Part shown: positions 1 to 12,214 of the stretch, in pieces
Numbering within the stretch: position 1 is the stretch's first letter
How the letters are laid out: every line of letters starts with the position of its first letter
The notes under the pieces: generated by a model
The model's database searches: none
Told to the model about the DNA's origin: nothing
Seen by the model: only the letters and a program-made list of their open reading frames with translations
Program-made: the position numbers and the translations under genes
DNA from: Pisaster brevispinus
Taxonomy: Eukaryota; Echinodermata; Asteroidea; Forcipulatida; Asteriidae
Assembly (NCBI GenBank): GCA_023634235.1
Contig: JAMKCF010000002.1
Location: forward strand, 13,511,091-13,575,090
Reading direction: 5' to 3'
DNA: 64,000 bases

Positions 1-24
1 CGTAGTGAGTGTTTGTGCTCATTT

Positions 25-330
25 TCGGTACCTTATGGAGACCAAGGACAAAACAAAAAAAGAGAAAACAAAAGGTCTCCACATGGAAATTCTAAAGACC
101 GGGGTGCTCCACAAGGAAATTTGTGTACAAAGTCTATGGGAAACTGTTAAGTGCAGGGACAAAGGAAAGAACAAAAGAATGCTCCACAAGGATGCATTTT
201 TTGAGAATATGTGAACATGTCTACGCATTCAGACCGAGGACATTAACAATAGGGATCCCGGAAAATGACATATCGGGGACAGTCCTCGGTTTGGTTCGTG
301 TTCAAAACCAATGGGGACGTCGCTAAAAAA
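25..330 (+). repeat. Dispersed repeat R1, copy A
   Basis: The stretch shares blocks with 845-1036 on this strand and with the reverse complement of 25660-25862. Shared blocks include CTTATGGAGACC, GTGTACAAAGTCTATGGGA and GGACAAAGGAAAGAACAAAAG. It also has GGTCTCCACA and TGCTCCACAAGG motifs. No coding capacity is believable, since the short ORFs change frame between copies. The class is unknown. Three copies in one window show that it is interspersed. Confidence 0.7.
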
Positions 331-408
331 AACTAAGTCCAAACCATGGGATGTCCTCGATTTACACCATTTACAAACATGTGTGCCTTCATATTCACTA
401 TACAATTG

Positions 409-539
409 TTGCACGCTGTGACGGGGTCCATGGCGTTTTGTACACCCGAGGGGGGAAATGACACCCGAGGCGAAGCCGAGGGTGCCATTTTCACTCTCGG
501 GTGTACAAAACCCATGGACCCCCAAATCACAGCGTGCAA
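409..539. mobile_element. Foldback (palindromic MITE-like) element
   Basis: Arms of about 42-45 bp are inverted copies: the left arm begins TTGCACGCTGTGA and the right arm ends TCACAGCGTGCAA, and both contain GGTCCATGG and TTTTGTACACCCGAG or its complement. The spacer of about 45 bp includes a second short inverted motif. No target-site duplication was resolved. A non-autonomous DNA transposon is likely. Confidence 0.75.
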
Positions 540-844
540 TAAAATGGTTTTGTTATACCTTGGTAACATGATAACATTAATTACGCAGAGTATGCAAAGT
601 TTAATAAGCAGACTAACAGTAATACAGTTGTTCAAACAAGAAACCATTCTTCACTGTTCCCTCGAACCCGCGGCCGTTTCGTACTAAGCGCTGGAAATCG
701 ACCAACGGTGGGAACGATCAAGGTGATGAATACCGGTTAAAATCACTCATGTTACCCGCCGCGCTGTGCAGCCGTGGTACATGCGTATTTGTTGCACGGC
801 ACGTGATTGGTTCTCGACCAATCAAATTCACAGTTTGTTACCGA

Positions 845-1036
845 GGTATAACAATACCTTATGGAGACCGAGAACAAAACAGAAAAGGGAAAACAAAGGG
901 TCTCCATAGGAAAATTCTAAAGACTGGGTTGCTCCACAAGGAATTTTGTGTACAAAGTCTATGGGAGGTTCTTAACTACAGGGACAAAGGAAAGAACAAA
1001 AGATGTCTCCACAGGGATGCAAAAACAGGAAGGCGT
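845..1036 (+). repeat. Dispersed repeat R1, copy B
   Basis: This second copy of R1 is closest to the minus-strand copy at 25660-25862. It ends in a short GT microsatellite (about 1036-1050); the minus copy has the matching CA run at the corresponding end. A microsatellite at the same position in both copies suggests it belongs to the element or seeds there. Confidence 0.75.
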
Positions 1037-1179
1037 GTGTGTGTGTGTGTTTGCGTGTAACATGTTGGGTAGCTATCAGCTCTCCGATTTCAATTTGACT
1101 CATATAGCTTCATTTGCCTCATTACTAAATACCAACAACTGAAATTCTGCCCGTGTTATTTTTCCGCCTATGTTTTTAG

Positions 1180-3591
1180 CCCGGGTACCCTCCTCAAGCG
1201 GCGTACAACCCTCAACAGGGCGGTCAAGTTGTGGTAATTATGAGACGCCATGTTTTTTCAATTTACGTATTAAAGTAATAAGGCGACTGTCTGTATGAAA
1301 TGATAGGGTGTCAGACTGCCATATAATACTCATTGTGATGAATGCTTCTCTAACTGTCTGAACATAATCATCCACTGTAGTTTCGAATGATATAAAACTA
1401 TAGGCCAGCCCTGACGTGCGATAGCATGTAATGTGATGTATGCATCTATAAACAGTCATTCCCAATGTCATTTATCACCCACGTTATTTTGATTTATGGA
1501 CACTAATTCATGGGGTGTCATGGGTGTATGTGTTCCCTGTATTGGTAAATTAACGTGGGCTGAATAAGGTAAATTAACGTGGGCTGAATAAGGTAAATTA
1601 ACATGGGCTGAAGGATGTTGAATCAAAAGAGGGCGCTATCAAAACGAAATGTCTACCTTATTCGCCGTATAGATTTATTATTTCTATTATTATTTTTGGG
1701 TTTTTTTTGGGGGGGGGACACAGAATCTTTCCTTGGGACAGAATTAAACATACAAAACACGTGCACATGAGTGATTTTGAAATGGTTGTTCAACTGGTTA
1801 AGTGCTTGGGGGATCAAAGTTGGGCAATATGACGAGGAAGCTAGAACTATATCCTCGTAGTTGAAGTATTTAATGCAAAAGGCCATCCAGACTCCTAAAG
1901 GGCACCGCGGCCAAGAATATGGTACGAGGAGGGAGCACGCATAGCTGCAGTCCACCGTTTGCTGACGTCAAATTCCCGCCCTTAGTTATCTTTCTTGTCA
2001 CGCCACGTGGCATGCATTGATCGTTAATTACTTGCACGACATCTAAATTCTCTTTTGAAGAAGTTTCTTGTCACTGTTTTCCCCACTCTTGATTTCCGGA
2101 TTCTAGATGGCCCCTGCCCCGACCACAATGATAGTTCGTCAGCAGGGAGTGGCTCCCAACGACTACCTGATTTTCTCCATTCTCGTCACCTTGTTCTGCT
2201 GTCTGCCGTTCGGCATCATCGCAATCATCAAGTCGCTTGACGTAAGTGGGATCCCCTCTTTGTGACTATGTTGAACCCTTTTTACTGACGTCACACGCGG
2301 CGACTGTCTGTCCATGGTCTGCCATCAATTTAGGAGTTAAATTGCGTATAGTGGTGCACGTTGAAGCGGGTACAATGCATCGCCAAAATATAATGTGACA
2401 TACACTTTAAAATAACGCATGAGGGAAATGACTCCCAAGATGGCGCACCCAAGACTTACTGCGTTGGCGACGTCAGGTAAATCGGGTGAATAAACTATCC
2501 CTCATTAATGAATGTATACCAATTGCTTCTCTCCTATCTTGGAAAGCACAAGATCTCAAATGTAAGAACTGTTTTTTGTTATGCAGTTCGAGTCATCTAT
2601 AAACCCTTTACTGGGGAAGGGGCCTAGGGTTAAGCTCTGTAATGTTCTTCTGCATTGCAGATCTCTGTCATTTGCACTTCATAAATTTGTTGATTTTACA
2701 ATGGGAGACTTTGGAAACGCTAGGTGGCAGCAGACTTACCAGGTAAATTTCCATTGTTCACGTAGTTGTGAGCGTACGCACATTACCGAGAACAATGGTA
2801 AGTCTACTGCCGCCTATAGCGTCCCAAAAGTCCCCCATTGAATGGTGAGACTCATCTTAGTATGAACAAAATTGTGTCAAATCATGCTTTGAGAAACTGG
2901 CGTTCGGGTGAAAATCTTGTGGACAATGGTCTCTGGTGGTGGTTTTGACGAGGACTGAGGACAAGAAGATTCAAAACGACATGAGTATCTCATTAACCAC
3001 AACAACTTCCAAATAAGAGATTTTATCCATATGTGGTCACCAGTTATGTTCCGAAACCACTATGTTCCGACCCCGTTGTTTGTATTGTCCTAATCCTAAC
3101 CCCGACTTTAACCCCAACCCCAGCGTGTAGATCACGAGGGGCTGTATACCATAGAGCTGTCGGCCGGAACATGAAGGTTTTACAGAAAGACAAAGATCTA
3201 CTCGGACGTTATACTGAAATAAATAATCCATATTTTGCTTTCGTGCAATGGAGAGAATAGTGTCATTGTACAAAGATGACATACCATCCAATCGATGTAT
3301 GGAGCATTCCATCTTTGAGCTCGTGAAAATAGTCGCACCATTCGTATAAGCATTCATCACTTGCATACTGTTACATTTGTTTGTTTGTTTCGTATTTCGT
3401 TATAGGTCAGGTCGAGAATGTCTGCCGGTGATCTTGCCGGGGCACAGCTGGCTTCGCGTGAGGCCAAGAAGTGGTGTATGGTAGGCCTTGTGACCGGTAT
3501 TATTCTGGAAGTCATCGGCATCATCATCATCGTCGTCTACTACGTGGTAGTTATCGCCGCTGTCACTTCTGCCTATAATTATTATGGTTAG
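1180..3591 (+). CDS. CD225/dispanin (IFITM-like) two-pass membrane protein, 5' exon(s) missing
   Basis: Three phase-0 exons are visible: 1180-1233, 2107-2241 and 3406-3591 (stop TAG), giving 124 codons. Exon one encodes a Pro/Gln/Tyr-rich tail (PGYPPQAAYNPQQGG), typical of dispanin N-termini. Exon two gives PNDYLIFSILVTLFCCLPFG, the first hydrophobic segment with a CC pair like the palmitoylated cysteines of IFITM proteins. Exon three has the family signature AGDLAGAQLASREAKKW followed by a long hydrophobic second segment, then a short tail ending NYYG. The intron falls between the first hydrophobic segment and the AGD motif, as in IFITM genes. Acceptors TTTTTAG, TTCTAG and TTATAG and donors GTAATT and GTAAGT support the model. 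Known family members reside in plasma or endosomal membranes and some restrict virus entry; that role here is inference. The start codon probably lies upstream of the window; ATG at 2107 is an alternative start. Confidence 0.85.
1544..1612. repeat. 24-bp tandem repeat, three copies
   Basis: Three direct copies of GGTAAATTAACGTGGGCTGA plus ATAA lie head to tail in the first visible intron of the dispanin gene; the third has one substitution and diverges at the end. The rest of this intron (1234-2106) shows no exon. Around 1310-1460 it resembles short repeats at 43890-44010, 47565-47660, 49200-49430 and 50390-50610. Confidence 0.85.
2699..2840. mobile_element. Foldback element F1, copy 1
   Basis: Imperfect inverted arms of about 50 bp begin CAATGGGAGACTTTGG and end GTCCCCCATTG. 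The arms carry GGTGGCAGCAGACTTACCA and its complement. The element lies in the second visible dispanin intron (2242-3405). A sister copy sits at 16951-17084 and a single arm at about 63680-63735. The motif TTACCAGGTAAAT inside the arm could mimic splice sites. Confidence 0.75.
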
Positions 3592-3803
3592 AGAGTTGAT
3601 ACGAGTCCTGGGAACATCTTCGTGGCAATTCTTGCCGCGGAATTCTGTACTTTACATCATCATTCTTGTAGAATCATGCACTTCACGCGGCGGGCGCCAC
3701 AAGCGCCGATATGTGCGGTAAGCATAGACATGGAATTTAGGCCTGCTGTCCAGCTGTGTCCAGAGACACGTTTCGTATAGACCACGTGGCCTGGATGACA
3801 TTG

Positions 3804-4035
3804 GGGCCCAATTTCATGGCTCTGCTTACCGTAAGCAAAGAATCGGCGCTTACGGAAGCAGGTAAAACCGTGCTTACGTCAAGCGTATTTCACGGGTTAG
3901 CAGATCATTTTTGCTTGTGCGCGTGCGTACTCCACTTAAACAGCTAGCACAGAAATTTGGCGCTTGCACAGTAAGGGGAGAGTGGTGATCGCAAGCGCAG
4001 AATTTGGCAGTAAGCAGAGCCATGAAATAGGGCCC
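3804..4035. mobile_element. TIR element family T1 (GGGCCCAATTTCAT), copy 1
   Basis: The element begins GGGCCCAATTTCATGGCTCT and ends AGAGCCATGAAATAGGGCCC, so it has terminal inverted repeats of about 20 bp. The interior is rich in GCTTAC/GTAAGC motifs, with inverted GCTTACGG-type steps. At least seven further copies or partial copies occur in this window. The size (about 190-400 bp) and lack of ORF fit a non-autonomous DNA transposon. Confidence 0.8.
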
Positions 4036-7000
4036 CGGATGTTTACAAAAGAGGCACCAAGCCTGGACTTCCTGCAAGCACGATTTGTACGTAACTCAAT
4101 TGAAGAAAACATTACATCTTATATTTTACGGAGAATGCACTGTGGCCTATCATCATCTTTCATTTTTTGGTTGCTGTCTTTACCCTCACAGGTACCCTCA
4201 ATGTTGACTATAGTGCGGCAAAAATACAGACACTGTTTGATCTTACTGGCAAGTAGATATGCAAACCTATCAACAACAACAAAGAAATTAGGAAATTATA
4301 CTCTCACTCCATGACGTGGAAAAAATTCGAGTTACTAAGTGTGTCTTAAAACGACTGATTTCTCAAACTGTTAAAGTTAAAACGGCTCACCTAATGTGAT
4401 AATAGTTTATGATAATTGTGATCAAAAGAATAGTTTTGGCTTGTAATCAAAGTGTTACTTTTAAATAATCTGGTCGTGAATTTTAGTTAAATGAATTTTC
4501 GTTCCCTCTCTTGCAGTGTTTACTTATTGAGAAAGTCATGAATATACACGAATCAGGTAGCCAATCCAATTTCCGGACCACCGATCTGTAGCGTAAGAAC
4601 GAGTCACAGTCTAAAATTATGTTTTATGGGAACCCTTTGACACTTTGTCTTCTGCAGTGACACCAAAACCTGTGCATGCAGTAGGCCTGGCTGGTAATGG
4701 CTTGATGCAAAAAAAAAAAACCAAAAACAAAACTATATCAGGGTAAAAAACAAACCAGACCATAAAGAACCCATTACCTCATGGGCAGTGCTAACTGCCT
4801 ACTACTGTCAATCAAGGGTTTGTTTATAAGAAAAACCTCTGTTTTGTATTCCCTGAGGCCAGACTAGATTACCCTGATCAATTACATAGGCTTGATTGTG
4901 TGGTTGAAGAAATCATTAAAGGGGTATGCAGTTTTTTTAATTTATTTGGAGTGCAAACTGATGCGTCTCCTCTACCTTTAACAACCACCCGAGTTCCGAA
5001 AGCACAGACGCTGAATCCAACCGCCATTCCGTCACGAATCATGAAGAAAATAGCTCTATCCACCCAGATTTAATTATAATTATTAGATTTTAGTCATGAG
5101 TGGCCACCCAAAACACACAGAAAGTACACTTCATTTTCTTGTTAGTACAAAAAGGAACCAGGCTGTTTCTACTTCCAGTCTTGGTTTGATTACATTCATT
5201 TGAACAGGAGAAAAAAGATGGCTTCTCATTTATTTGAACAGGAGAAAAACAAGATGGCGTCTCTATGATAACGGTACGTTTTAATGAACCGAAGGTGACT
5301 TTCTTCTCTGTAGTGTTATGCAACTCAAAATCGTAAAACTTGTCTGTGTATCTGTGATATAAAGTTGTTTTTAACCTTGTACTATTATTAAGTGTTGGTA
5401 CTTAAACAAAAAACGGGTTGTTTAATTTTTCAAACTTATTCGCCACTTTGAAATCCATTCGTACAGCAATAAGTATGTGCCAAATCGTTTATTGATTGTA
5501 GGGATCGAACCACAATTGGTGGGAATCGAACCCCATAGCCCCAAATCCTGCAAACCATGATGGCTGACAAATAAGTCTCGACCTCTGTTATCCTTCTATT
5601 TAGTTTAATTTCTCTCTTCACTTTCAATTCAATGATTTGTTAACCTTTGTTAAAAATATGGGGCATATTTTTTGGTATATCTGAGGAAAATAAACGGGTG
5701 GTATTTCTTTTAAATTCCCAATGTGCCGTTTCTATTCCATCTTAACGTCAATGTCATACCGTTACCATAAGTAATAAAAAGAACGCCAACTCACAGAAGA
5801 CAGCTTGTGGAGGACAGAGAGGCATAGAGAAAGATTGTTTAGAAGTCATCTGCGGCTGCCCAAAGGCTCATTGAGATTGGTGACAATATAGATGGACTGC
5901 ACATGACGTCAGTGGCCGCCATCTTTTATGACAAACAATGGGAAAAGTGCAGGCGCGCGTGTACGCTCTAAGCCATAAAATGATAGCCTTTCGTGCGTGC
6001 GCGTTACATGAACAATGGCGGCCAATGCGGCCCCCAAAACGGGGCTGTTAAAACTGATTCTCTTTGTATTTAAGTAAGTGTCACCATCGACATGGTGTTA
6101 CATAATGTCTCCATCACTATTATTGCTGGTGAAGTTAACACCGAGTCGGTGTTGCCACATGATACATATACCAAGGGATCCAATTTAACACCGGGGAGTG
6201 TACATGCACAGTTGGTTGTTTCAATGAGTGCCCTTCACCGGCACCAATTCCCAAATCGAATCCCGACAAGACTTGAAATTCCAATCACATTAATATTTGA
6301 GGCAAAATGGGGAACAGACTGATATTAGTATAGTCGGATCACATTTTTTAATTGTAGTAAAACAAAAATAGTAAGGATTCAGTGAAAAAGTGTTGTTGCT
6401 TACCAAAGAGCCGTAGTAGTTAAATCGCTTCTTGTTATAATTATCGCAAAAAATAAAAACCGAGACTCAAAAATATAAACTGCGTTTTCGGTTTCTTGCT
6501 TTAATATGTTCTTAAAAAATTAAATTAACGCATAAAAACGAGTTGAGTGACTTGGTTGAATTTGTTTCTGGAACTTGATCGCGATTTGAAAACTTGGGTT
6601 AAAATGGCCGAGTTCTGTCATGTAGGTGTCATCGGGAAATCCGTCCCTCGGAGATTCTGCCCCCTATAGGACATTCGCATGGGCTGAAAGAGAGGATGAT
6701 ACGAAAGAAGGCGCTATCACAATAAGTTTGTACACAGTTTGCCGTAAGGGGGAGGGGGGCAGAATCTCCGGGAAGGAAAGGGGCGGAGGGCAGAATCTCC
6801 TGCCACATAGGCCCTAAGGACTATAAAATCACCAAGTGGATAAATTGCTAGAGTTTGGTTTCTACCAAAATTGGTTGAGATGTTCAATATTCAGCCGTTT
6901 TTTTTAGACTTGTTTATTTTGTGGTTGAACTGCGCCATGAGGCCTTTGTCGAAACCACCACTTCGGCTTCAATGTTGGTTTACGCTTCATGAGCTTAAAA

Positions 7001-8521
7001 CACACACCTTTCACAGGGGAGCTCTTCCCTTGTTCCCCTTTTCTTCGACTGTATAGGCTTACTTTTTGGTATGCGCCGCGAAAGGAGAATGCTTGATAAC
7101 TTATCTTAGTTGCTATGCTCAATCAAAAAGATACTCGCGTATTACCATTTTTGTTATATTATTGGTTTTCTAGACTCTTAACGTTTACACTGGTTTTAAT
7201 GATGGCTTCTAAAATTGATACGCTGAAACCTGCAGGTGCTTTTTGTTTGATTACAAATGAGAAAAATCGGTTGATATCTCGTGGATCGGAACATGAGCAG
7301 ATTCAGTTTATGCTTCGCTAAATTTTAAACAATTAGACATTCCCAAATCAAGAAACCCACACAACTGATTGCTGATTCACCAGTGCATCTCTAACTGGTT
7401 TTCTTTTTCAGTAACCTCGGTTGGTATATAAATCTTAGATCAGGCACACACAGATTTATTATACCCTTACTAAATTTGATTTAATTCAATATTCCCAAAT
7501 CAAGAAACTATACAACTGAATGCTTTTAAACTGTTGTATCTCTCCTTTACTGTCTTTCCGTTTTTTATATGATATTGGTATGGATGCACTATGTTTAACA
7601 GCAAATGATATAATGTGGTCATCTAGTTTGAGCCCCTAACATTTGAGTGAATTTCAATTTTGTTTTATTATAATGAAACCTTGAAGGGTACACAACCTTT
7701 TCTTGTTATGTTTATGCTAAGTTCCTTTTCATTATTTTGCATGAAAGACAGATCAAGAGCAGCCTCAAGGTTTGCTCAAGTCTTAAATCTTGTAATGTTT
7801 ACCCATCCAATGTGATTTAACATAACGAAATGTATGCATTTTGAACAATACTGCCGTAAATGAGATGGCTCTTTAATTGGTCTACGATTAGAATAATTAT
7901 TCCTCTTTTTTGCATACAAAACTAGAAGTAAAATGTACGGCTGGGAACATTTTAGGACTATTTTGCGTTTTTAGTAATTACCGTAATTAGTGTTGATAAC
8001 TATCAAACACGTTTTCATGCAATACTTTTCATGACAATTTTTAAAAATTTAACATGTCAATTTAGAACTTCAGTTTAAGACTTTCCCGGGAAAATTGTCC
8101 GACTAAAATGAGATCCAAACCTAACGAAGAGACATCACTGGCCACGACCAATATGCCATACAAGGACAAGCCCACGAGGGTTGTTGACATCACCATCAAA
8201 CCATACAAGTTGACAACATCAACAAGAAGTTAGTTGAGCATCTTGAAGACAAATCATGGGGAGGGAATGGGGTTAAATCTTCTCTTACCATTCGATGTCC
8301 CCAAGGTCTTGCCCTACCTTTGTAGAACTCCACATCGTCAGAAAACCAATACCACACACTCCAAAGAAACCTTCAACTTCAACGGTCAGCCAGAGTGGGT
8401 GAAAACATCTAAAAGATAAAAGAAGAAAAACAAAGGGGGAAAAAAAAAGCTTTTTAAAACTAAAGTTTAAGTCTTCAAAATCAACAAAATTTGACCCACG
8501 TTAACCTCACCATCATCATCA

Positions 8522-8761
8522 TCATTTAGCGGTCGCAACCGAAATCCCATTCACAACGTCATGCCAAAAGTCTTTATCCCTCATCATGATCGGAACGTCC
8601 TCAATTTCAGACTCCGTATCTCTGCCGATCACGTTGATGTATTTGAGAGGTCTATGTCCTCCATAAGGGCACGGAAGTCTCCAGTATAACCCATCGGGTG
8701 TGACCTGGTCTTTAGCACGACAGCAGTGGCCTGCAAAGCGGACTCTGCGTTGGACCCCGAC
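8522..8761 (-). pseudogene. Non-LTR retrotransposon ORF2 C-terminal remnant
   Basis: The minus strand is open for 79 codons to a stop. It begins VGVQRRVRFAGHCCRAKDQV and ends NGISVATAK. The pattern RRVRFAGHC.RAKDQ, then HRPLKYINVIGRDT, then RDKDFW resembles the region after the reverse transcriptase domain of many invertebrate LINE pol proteins (gag-pre-C-terminal zinc-knuckle-like HC pair). No reverse transcriptase core is visible upstream (above 8761), so this is a 5'-truncated copy. A CAT trinucleotide run at 8506-8526 lies directly downstream in element orientation and may be the 3' tail. The LINE clade is not assigned. Confidence 0.7.
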
Positions 8762-9232
8762 ATATTTTTAAAATAGCTATTTTAAAGAAGGGGGAAATTT
8801 GCAAGTTTTTTTTCAGGTGTTGCAGGATTTTAGCGGTAGTTTATTAAAAACTGAAAAGGGAATCATTGATGGGATCCCTAACTTAATTCACGTCGAACAG
8901 CCATTGTACAGACAATTTGGCATATTACATGAGTATGCGTAGAGTATGCGTATTACATGCGTAGATAAGTCCATACTATACGCAAAATCAAAACTTTCTT
9001 TCCCCAAGGGCAACCCCATCCAAGTTAAAAGTCCAAATATCATGTCTAACTAAAGTTACTTTTTGGAAACCACCTGTATTACTCATCACTTTGACTTTGA
9101 CCTTTGACTTAAACCCGTCCCATATTTTTTCCCTAAAACAATTTCAGCTTTCCTTTCACAAGCGCAACTCCCACCCCAATGTTACAAGTCCAAAGTCATT
9201 TTTAACATGAGTTAGCGTCTGGAGACCATTTC

Positions 9233-9509
9233 GTCTGCTCAGAACTATAAGGTCATTAGTGCAATTTGTATGTGTTTCATAAAATTGCTTTTGCACATTT
9301 TTGACTCGTAGTTAATGGAACTTATTGATCAAGAGTGATCTTCAAAGTATATGTTTGGCAAAAAGAAACATTCATTTTCTAAGTAAAACATTCATTTGTT
9401 GATTTTGATTCATTTTTTTCAAAGTTATACTCATTTTTCATTTAATGACCTTTTGATCATTACGAGAATGAAATTGCAAATAAAGATCTTATTATAGTTC
9501 TAAGCAGAC
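9233..9509. mobile_element. TIR element with GTCTGCT ends
   Basis: The left end GTCTGCTCAGAACTATAA is inverted at the right end as TTATAGTTCTAAGCAGAC. The inner part (ATTCATTT, TTTTTCAT, AATGACCTTTTGAT motifs) is repeated imperfectly at about 40850-40990 in an ABCF3 intron, so this is a dispersed family. No ORF is present. Confidence 0.7.
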
Positions 9510-10673
9510 AATTTATCTGTTAAAACTCAACACTGTGATCTTGACCTTTGATTTTTTCACACCACAAACAACTGAAACTTGTCTTTCCCCAAGGAAACAT
9601 CCGAGAAAAAAAAATAGTTGATGAAAAACCAGAGAGATTCGATACCAGTCACATCACACTCCTGGGAAACAGCATTGCAGATTGAAAGTGGAAGAATGGA
9701 GAAGTTGTCTTGAACTGTTTTAAATTCTGAGTTGTCTTCAGTCTGTGCTTAAATATAACAACAGTAAGTTCAGTCCAAAGTCAATAATTAACTATGAAAG
9801 CGGATTTGTAATTACCGTTCAGGGTCGTTGACTTCATTTTGCAGCATGCAACACGCTGCGTTGCCTCTTGGTTGAGCACGCTGCGGCAGTGGTCATCGAT
9901 CCTCATCTAACTGGGCCGAGTTACAGCTCTCTGCTACCGCTGTGAGGTGTTGGAATCCGTGTTGAAACATTATGATTTAACTTCACTAGTCAGCCAGAGT
10001 CGGTGAAAAGATCTGAAAGACAAGACAAACAAACGTGACTTTAAGACTAAAGTCATAAAAATGTCAAATGCAGCAAAGTGACTCACGTTACTTCAGTGGT
10101 CTTTATTTTAAGCGTGATCATCATACATCGAGAAAAAGTTTAAATTCAAAACAATATTCTTATACATAATTATTGGAGTTAAAAAAACTCATGGATTTAA
10201 AAATGTAAGGAGGAATTTTTCATCAGTCAAAAGGTCAAATTACTTTAAACTCTCATAATATTGATATAACTGGCAGGGGGTTGGGGTTGGGGGCTTGACA
10301 CGCACCGGTTGTTTCCGAGGTACACGCTAATAAAATATCTTACCATTCTCCTATGTCTTGGGGAAAAATACTTCTCGACCATTATTTTTCATGGGATTTA
10401 AACAAGTGAATGTTGCGTCTTCCTCTTTTTTTTCCCTTTTTTTTATTGGGGGGGGGGGGTTTCCTCTCGAGGTAGCTAAAACGTTATGTATTGAAAGTTC
10501 AAGTGGAAATTTCAATGCGCGGCCGGAATTCTTGCGCATAGATCTTTAAAAAAAAAAAAAAAAAAAATGAAAAAGGAAAAAAAAAGAAGAAGTTATTATA
10601 CAGGATTGGAAGAGCTCACAGGATGATCACAGACCGTGCTCATAATTTTGTTGGGTGATGAACCATAATATAT

Positions 10674-11053
10674 CAGGGCTCGATTTGGGGCGGAAACCCC
10701 GCAAGACAGCAGGGCCTGTAGCTTAAAATGTTTACTACACCAGACTTTATTTAAAATACCAGAATCAAAATGAGTTGAACAAGCACTAAGAGAAGATCTA
10801 GGTTAACGTGTAGATATCATCTGTCTTTATTATGTGTATAAAGCACACCTGGATACTCAGGAGAAGTGAAAGACATTTTAGAGTCATGGTCAACGTTTTT
10901 CACCAAGATATTACACAATGAGGCTGCCTATTATTATTATTATTAGATGAAAAGGCCAGACCACTGGGCTTGTTCGGTTTTTAGTTTACTGGCCCGATGC
11001 TAAAATCACTGGCCTCTGGCCAGCGGTGGTCCCAGTGTTAATTTCGAGCCCTG
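10674..11053. mobile_element. hAT-like MITE (CAGGGCTCGA ends), copy 1
   Basis: A 380-bp element starts CAGGGCTCGAT and ends TTTCGAGCCCTG, giving a TIR of 10 bp. The same ends bound 61269-61627, and the two copies share GGCCCGATGCTAAAA-type and AGTGTTAA internal sequence in opposite orientation. CAGGG-type termini are common in hAT elements. A clean 8-bp target duplication is not visible (only ATAT on both sides), so the superfamily call is tentative. Confidence 0.65.
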
Positions 11054-12120
11054 ATATTCATGAAATAACAATACTAACAATAACAATGTTTGTCTTCGGT
11101 TTTTTAAATGTTGCATAATGTCTGAAGTTTTTTAAGAACCCTCTAAAAATAGCAACTGGAAAGCTAGGACTTGTTTTACGCCAGCCACTCTTTCGTACTC
11201 TGACGTCCATCATTGGAAGTTATTTTATAACGCCACGGCCATTCGGATCAGCTTATTACTGACGTTTTAAAAGCCTCATTAGCGGGCGATTTCAACGGCG
11301 AGTTTCCTGGCACCAAAATTACAGTCGTATCTTGATTTCCCGATTGTATGTTGTTTTCTTGTTGTTCATTAACGCCCACACGTGGTCAAAAATACCGCGA
11401 ACTGGACTATTGATCCGATTTATTGAAACTTTCAGATTAGGATGTTTACTTTATACGAGCTAATGACTTTTTAATTAAAGAATTTGATTTCTTCGACGAC
11501 TTGTGAATTCCAACATCTCATTAAGCACTGACTTAAAATTAATGTATTACATCGATTTTTAAATATTTTTAATTTTTTTATGGGAGTCTCCCATCACAAG
11601 GCACAAAGGCCACTCGAGGTGAGGACTAAAAAAGAAGAAATAGAAAAAGATAGCGTAGAGAATTAGGTTAAAAGAAACCTATTAACATTACGCTTGAACT
11701 GGGACACAATGCCCCCATTACTTTGTACGCTGCAACAAACAGCAACAATAGAGCTCCGCCCCTTAAATGTATTGACCAATTACAACCGCGAACACGCGAT
11801 ACACGCGCACACACTATTTAATGTACTTTAATGCAATTACATGTAGGGGCCTACAATAACAACAGCTTCACCCACGTGGGCACCATTGGGAGAAATGGTG
11901 GGCGGGGCTGAATGGTAAAGCTGTTGCTGATAAGATGCCGAACCCGACGCCCAAATTGTACAAAGTTCCCCAAAACATTGTGTTTTGGTCATAAAACGAG
12001 CAGTCGGATAAAGCTATAATCTTACCAAAAAGGAAAAACTATACCTTCAAATTTAAAAGTGTTCTTAATAAATCAGTGTATTGGAGAGTAAGTAGATGAA
12101 GAGAGCAAGGGAAAAGTCAA

Positions 12121-12214
12121 TATCTGGCCACCACTTTTTCACTCACTGTTACCAACAATAAGATAAGATACTATTTGAATTCATAACGAATGAAAAAGTG
12201 ACGTGGCCGGATAC
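12121..12214. mobile_element. Short palindromic MITE (CCACCACTTTTTC arms), empty copy
   Basis: The left arm GGCCACCACTTTTTCA is answered by GAATGAAAAAGTGACGTGGCC on the right, with AGATACTATTTGAATTCATAA between. The same arms flank the mariner-like element in TAF5L intron 1 (53991-55183), where the element is interrupted. This copy therefore shows the uninterrupted form. Confidence 0.65.

Noticed and set aside
8102..8419. Coding exon around MSILKTNHGEGMGLNLLLPF
   Set aside because: The region recurs in part at 9990-10100, contains stops in each frame and has no recognised domain; probably repeat debris.
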